DNA from: Calliopum simillimum | Lineage: Eukaryota; Arthropoda; Insecta; Diptera; Lauxaniidae | Direction of reading: 5' to 3' | DNA: 64,000 bases | NCBI GenBank assembly: GCA_951812925.1 | Contig: OX638372.1 | Coordinates: forward strand, 10,383,410-10,447,409 | Part shown: positions 61,372-64,000 of the stretch, piece after piece | Numbering within the stretch: the stretch's first letter is position 1 | Layout: every line of letters starts with the position of its first letter | Notes under the pieces: generated by a model | Seen by the model: the letters and a program-made list of their open reading frames with translations, nothing else | Told to the model about the DNA's origin: nothing | The model's database searches: none | Made by a program: the position numbers and the translations under genes

Positions 61372-62262
61372 CTAGAGTTCGCCTTGTGGCTGAAATTCGA
61401 CCATTTCGATTTGACCATAAAATAAAGGTAAAAGTTTTTATACCCTTCCTTGGCCGATAAAACACAAAAAGCTTTTAATATTCTTCCTTAGGATTCGGGC
61501 TATCTGCATCGGTGCAACAGCTAAGTTGCAATATCGTACTTTCCATTTAGAGGCGTGTAGCTCCTACTAAAGAGCAAACAGTTTTTGATATCTTTCTATA
61601 CCAAAATTCATAAAAATCAATCATGCTATCGTGCTATATAGTGCCAACTCTATATCTATACCAAATTTCATAAAAATCGTATGCAGTATTTTCGCCGTGA
61701 GAGCGTTTTTTTCATTTAGGGGCGTGGCACTGCCCACTGAAAAACTTAATGGTTATATTATCATTCCTTAGTGCTGACCCCATCTTCATACCAAATTTCG
61801 TTAAAATCGATGCAGCGGTTTAGCTGTGAGAGCGTTTTTTTCATTTAGGGGCGTGGCACCGCCCACTGAAAAACTTAATGGTCATATTATCGTTCCTTAG
61901 TGCTAACCCTATCTTCATACCAAATTTCGTTAAAATCGATGCAGCGGTTTAGCTGTGAGAGCGTTTTTTCATTTAGGGGCGTGGCACCGCCCACTGAAAA
62001 ACGTAATGGTCATATTATCGTTCCTTAGTGCTAACCCTATCTTCATACCAAATTTCGCTAAAATCGATGCAGCGGTTTAGCTGTGAGAGCGTTTTTTCCA
62101 TTTAGGGGCGTGGCACCGCCCACTTTAAAAAAAAATATAGTCCTATGCACTGCTCCTCCTCACAACTTTTCCAAAAAAAAAAAAAAATCAAGCAAATCAG
62201 TTAAGATTTAGGTATAGAAACAGGGACCTAACCGATTTTGTTTGCCTATTTATATATAGATG
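61372..62262 (+). mobile_element. Helentron-like unit, copy 2
   Basis: Begins directly after copy 1 with CTAGAGTTCGCCTTGTGG and the related GAAATTCGACC box. It has four very similar repeats with the GGCGTGGCAC core at 61721, 61850, 61978 and 62107 (period 128-129 bp), each with CATACCAAATTTCG, GCAGCGGTTTAG and GAGAGCGTTTTTT. The tail matches copy 1 (AATCAGTT ... AACCGATT, then TTTGCCTATTTATATATA). The inner repeats are much more alike than those of copy 1. Confidence 0.6.
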
Positions 62263-62507
62263 TAGATGTAGATTACGAACGTAACTTCTTAATTCGTGGA
62301 GTTTGAAGTATTTCTTGAATAAAATTATGATATTTCTTCGGTAGTCATATCAAGTTGTCGAAAACTAAAAAAAAATTGAGTTTCGGATGGAGTAAGTGAT
62401 CCTAATCTACGAATTTTGAATTCACGTCGTAGCAATTCGGATTCAATGATAGCACTTTCGTAGATTTCACGAAATTTGTATCTACGATGGATTCAGTGAT
62501 AGGCCTG

Positions 62508-63087
62508 AATTTAAGACCAATCTCTTTACTGCTGCCTAAACGCCTTTGAAAGCGATTTGTTTAAATAGTAATAAGAACCATTTTATTTATAACTTTATGT
62601 ATTTATTAAGTTAAACAAATTATGGATTTTCTTGAAACAAACCAATTCACAGCAATATTAAATAATAATTCAATTTTTCGCATGCTTAAATCTACAAACA
62701 CCAACTATTCCGTTTATTAAAAAGCTACACATATTTGTTTTTAAAATGATCAAAATTTAATAAAAACACAATTGCAAAAATAGTTAAAGATTGTAAGAAT
62801 TTTTGTTTTAGCCCATTTGACTAGCGATAGATTTAAAACTTTTGTATTTATTTTTTTTTTTTTTAACTAAAATCGTATCAATTACTATAACCGTTTGCTA
62901 AGTTTGTATATATATTTATGTACTTATATTTTGTATTATTTATTTTAAATGTTTTTTAATATTATTTTTTAATATATATAACTATGCATTTTGAAATTTT
63001 TAGACGTGTCTCATACAATTAAATGGTTTTATTTACGCAAGAATGAGCAACAAAACAAAATATATCAACCACATTGGATTTGGATTG
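62508..63087 (-). other. Probable 3' UTR and downstream flank of the E3 ligase gene
   Basis: AT-rich sequence after the stop codon at 63090-63088. Several AATAAA signals lie on the minus strand (TTTATT on plus), for example near 62940 and 62583. Which is used cannot be told. Confidence 0.5.
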
Positions 63088-63425
63088 TTATGCAAATAGT
63101 AACCAGGCAATGCAAAGGAAAGCCAGATAGAGGAACAACTTTGACAGTTGCTGTTCATCTTCGTATTGTGTGGTACCACGATTTGCAGCTGTTTAAAGAG
63201 AAAATTTCAGAATTTAATTTAAAAAAAATCACAAATATCAAACAAATATTTAACTCACCCACAGGACGTTGTTCACCAAAGTTAAATGACGATGCAAAGT
63301 ATCCGAATGGAAATGCACCAATACCAAAAGACATATGGAAACCATCCCCTAAACCAAAACCCGGAAAACCTTGCTGTGGTTCTGGTTCAGTGCGTTGACC
63401 AGCTGGTCGTGGTGGCACCTTATTT
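63088..63425 (-). CDS. RNF185: RNF5/RNF185-type membrane E3 ligase, last two exons
   Basis: Exon 63425-63259 (acceptor TTTTAG, donor GTGAGT), then a 70-bp intron 63258-63189 (TTTAAACAG) and a final exon 63188-63088 ending TAA. About 88 C-terminal residues are encoded. The first exon gives [16 protein letters not shown], then [20 protein letters not shown] and [16 protein letters not shown]. The second gives [20 protein letters not shown] and LCIAWLLFA, a C-terminal membrane anchor. The order and the [11 protein letters not shown] motif match animal RNF5/RNF185, about 190 residues long, which anchor in ER and outer mitochondrial membranes and ubiquitinate misfolded or regulatory membrane proteins (ERAD). 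The N-terminal RING exon must lie past base 64000. The plus-strand ORF across this region is a shadow. RNF5 versus RNF185 orthology cannot be settled from this part. Confidence 0.92.
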
Positions 63426-64000
63426 CTAAAACAAAATATGTACAAATTATTTTCATATAAATTTGGGCGATAATCATTTTGGAAATAACGCCCAAAATTT
63501 GGCCTTTATTTTGTTTTTTTTTTTTTGGGCGTTATTTCGTTTTATTTTAAAAAACGAAAAAACCCCCCAAAATAAAAACGAAATATAGGCCAAAAAACAT
63601 AAAATAACGCCAAAAAACAAAAACAAAATCTAACGCCCAAACTATTTTCATATAAATTAAAGCGATAATTATTTTGGAAATAACGCATAAAATTTATTTG
63701 TATGAAAATAATTTGGGCGTTATTTCGTTTTTGTTTTTGGGCGTTATTTCCGAACGAGTTATTTCATATTGATTGGGCGTTATCAAAAAATTAAATAACG
63801 CCCAAATGTTGAAATGAAATATCGCCCAAACAATAGGAAATAACGCCAAACAACAAAAACGAAATAACGCTTAAATTATTTTCATATAAACGCCTAAAAT
63901 TTGGAAATTATTTGATAAAAAATTGGGTTACTATTATTTTCACTATAGTCCAAATTTATATAAAAATAATTTGGTCGTTATTTCATATTGTTTGGGCGAT
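63426..64000. repeat. Cluster of GGGCGTTATTTC repeats in the E3 ligase intron
   Basis: Roughly fifteen copies of TTTGGGCGTTATTTCGTTTT or its inverse AAATAACGCCCAAA in both orientations, separated by TTTTCATATAAA and poly-A/T. The arrangement folds on itself in many registers. It lies within the intron upstream of the 63425 exon and continues beyond the window edge. Confidence 0.8.

Larger units (their letters stand above)
60554..62507. mobile_element. 1.95 kb inverted-repeat element with nested insertions
   Basis: Left terminus 60554-60617 and right terminus 62443-62507 are about 62-bp inverted repeats. CAGGCCTATCA, CATCGTAGATAC and ATCTACGAAA at the left match TTTCGTAGAT, GTATCTACGATG and TGATAGGCCTG at the right. 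AAT flanks both ends. Almost everything between is occupied by two tandem copies of a second element (60629-62262), so the host was a short MITE before insertion. Confidence 0.7.

Noticed and set aside
60840..62130. CRISPR-like array
   Set aside because: Units are contiguous 128-129 bp minisatellite repeats without distinct spacers, and the genome is eukaryotic.
62991..63398. Plus-strand ORF of 135 codons
   Set aside because: Antisense shadow of the RNF5/RNF185 exons, which match the family in detail on the minus strand with proper splice sites.

Overview
This is an AT-rich, gene-poor stretch of insect nuclear DNA packed with decayed mobile elements. Several signs point to a higher fly (Diptera, Brachycera). 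There are two genes with very short introns (70 and 73 bp), and one has a TATA box spaced 30 bp from an arthropod-type TCAGT initiator. Non-LTR elements of the Jockey, CR1-like, LOA and R1 clades are all present, along with many miniature inverted-repeat elements. A tephritid or related acalyptrate fly is my impression, not something the sequence proves. One 200-base run of N is an assembly gap.

Real genes are few. At the right end (63088-63425, minus strand) are the last two coding exons of an RNF5/RNF185-type membrane-anchored RING E3 ubiquitin ligase; the RING exon lies beyond the window. At 34749-35076 (plus) is a complete two-exon gene for an 84-residue secreted six-cysteine peptide with an inhibitor-cystine-knot-like spacing. 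Its exons are too short for ordinary ORF calling. Weaker candidates are a cysteine-rich 60-residue ORF (52456-52638, minus) and a GC-rich exon-like block (7883-8016).

Retroelements, all broken: an R1-clade fragment (4130-4850), a CR1-like RT fragment (8165-8940), a Jockey-clade element with 3' end and poly-A (41322-43204), a probable 3' LTR (45356-45932), a possible LINE ORF1 remnant before the gap (47800-48230), a LOA-clade remnant with scrambled order (53945-55200), and a fairly long CR1-like element (55213-57745).

Tandem DNA: a nearly pure (GGTCT)n satellite of about 608 bp, an adjacent degenerate array of about 19 bp per unit, and about 490 bp of (CCTAA)n, which is the TTAGG insect telomere motif inside a fly-like locus. 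There are also several 115-180 bp tandem arrays.

Inverted-repeat elements are the dominant architecture. They include a 2.36 kb foldback element with a 347 bp hAT-like MITE nested in it, a 1.95 kb inverted-repeat element enclosing two tandem Helentron-like units, and many smaller hairpins. A core close to GGGCGTGGCACCGCCC recurs in otherwise different repeat families throughout the window. Most remaining sequence is AT-rich intergenic or intronic DNA in which I recognise nothing.
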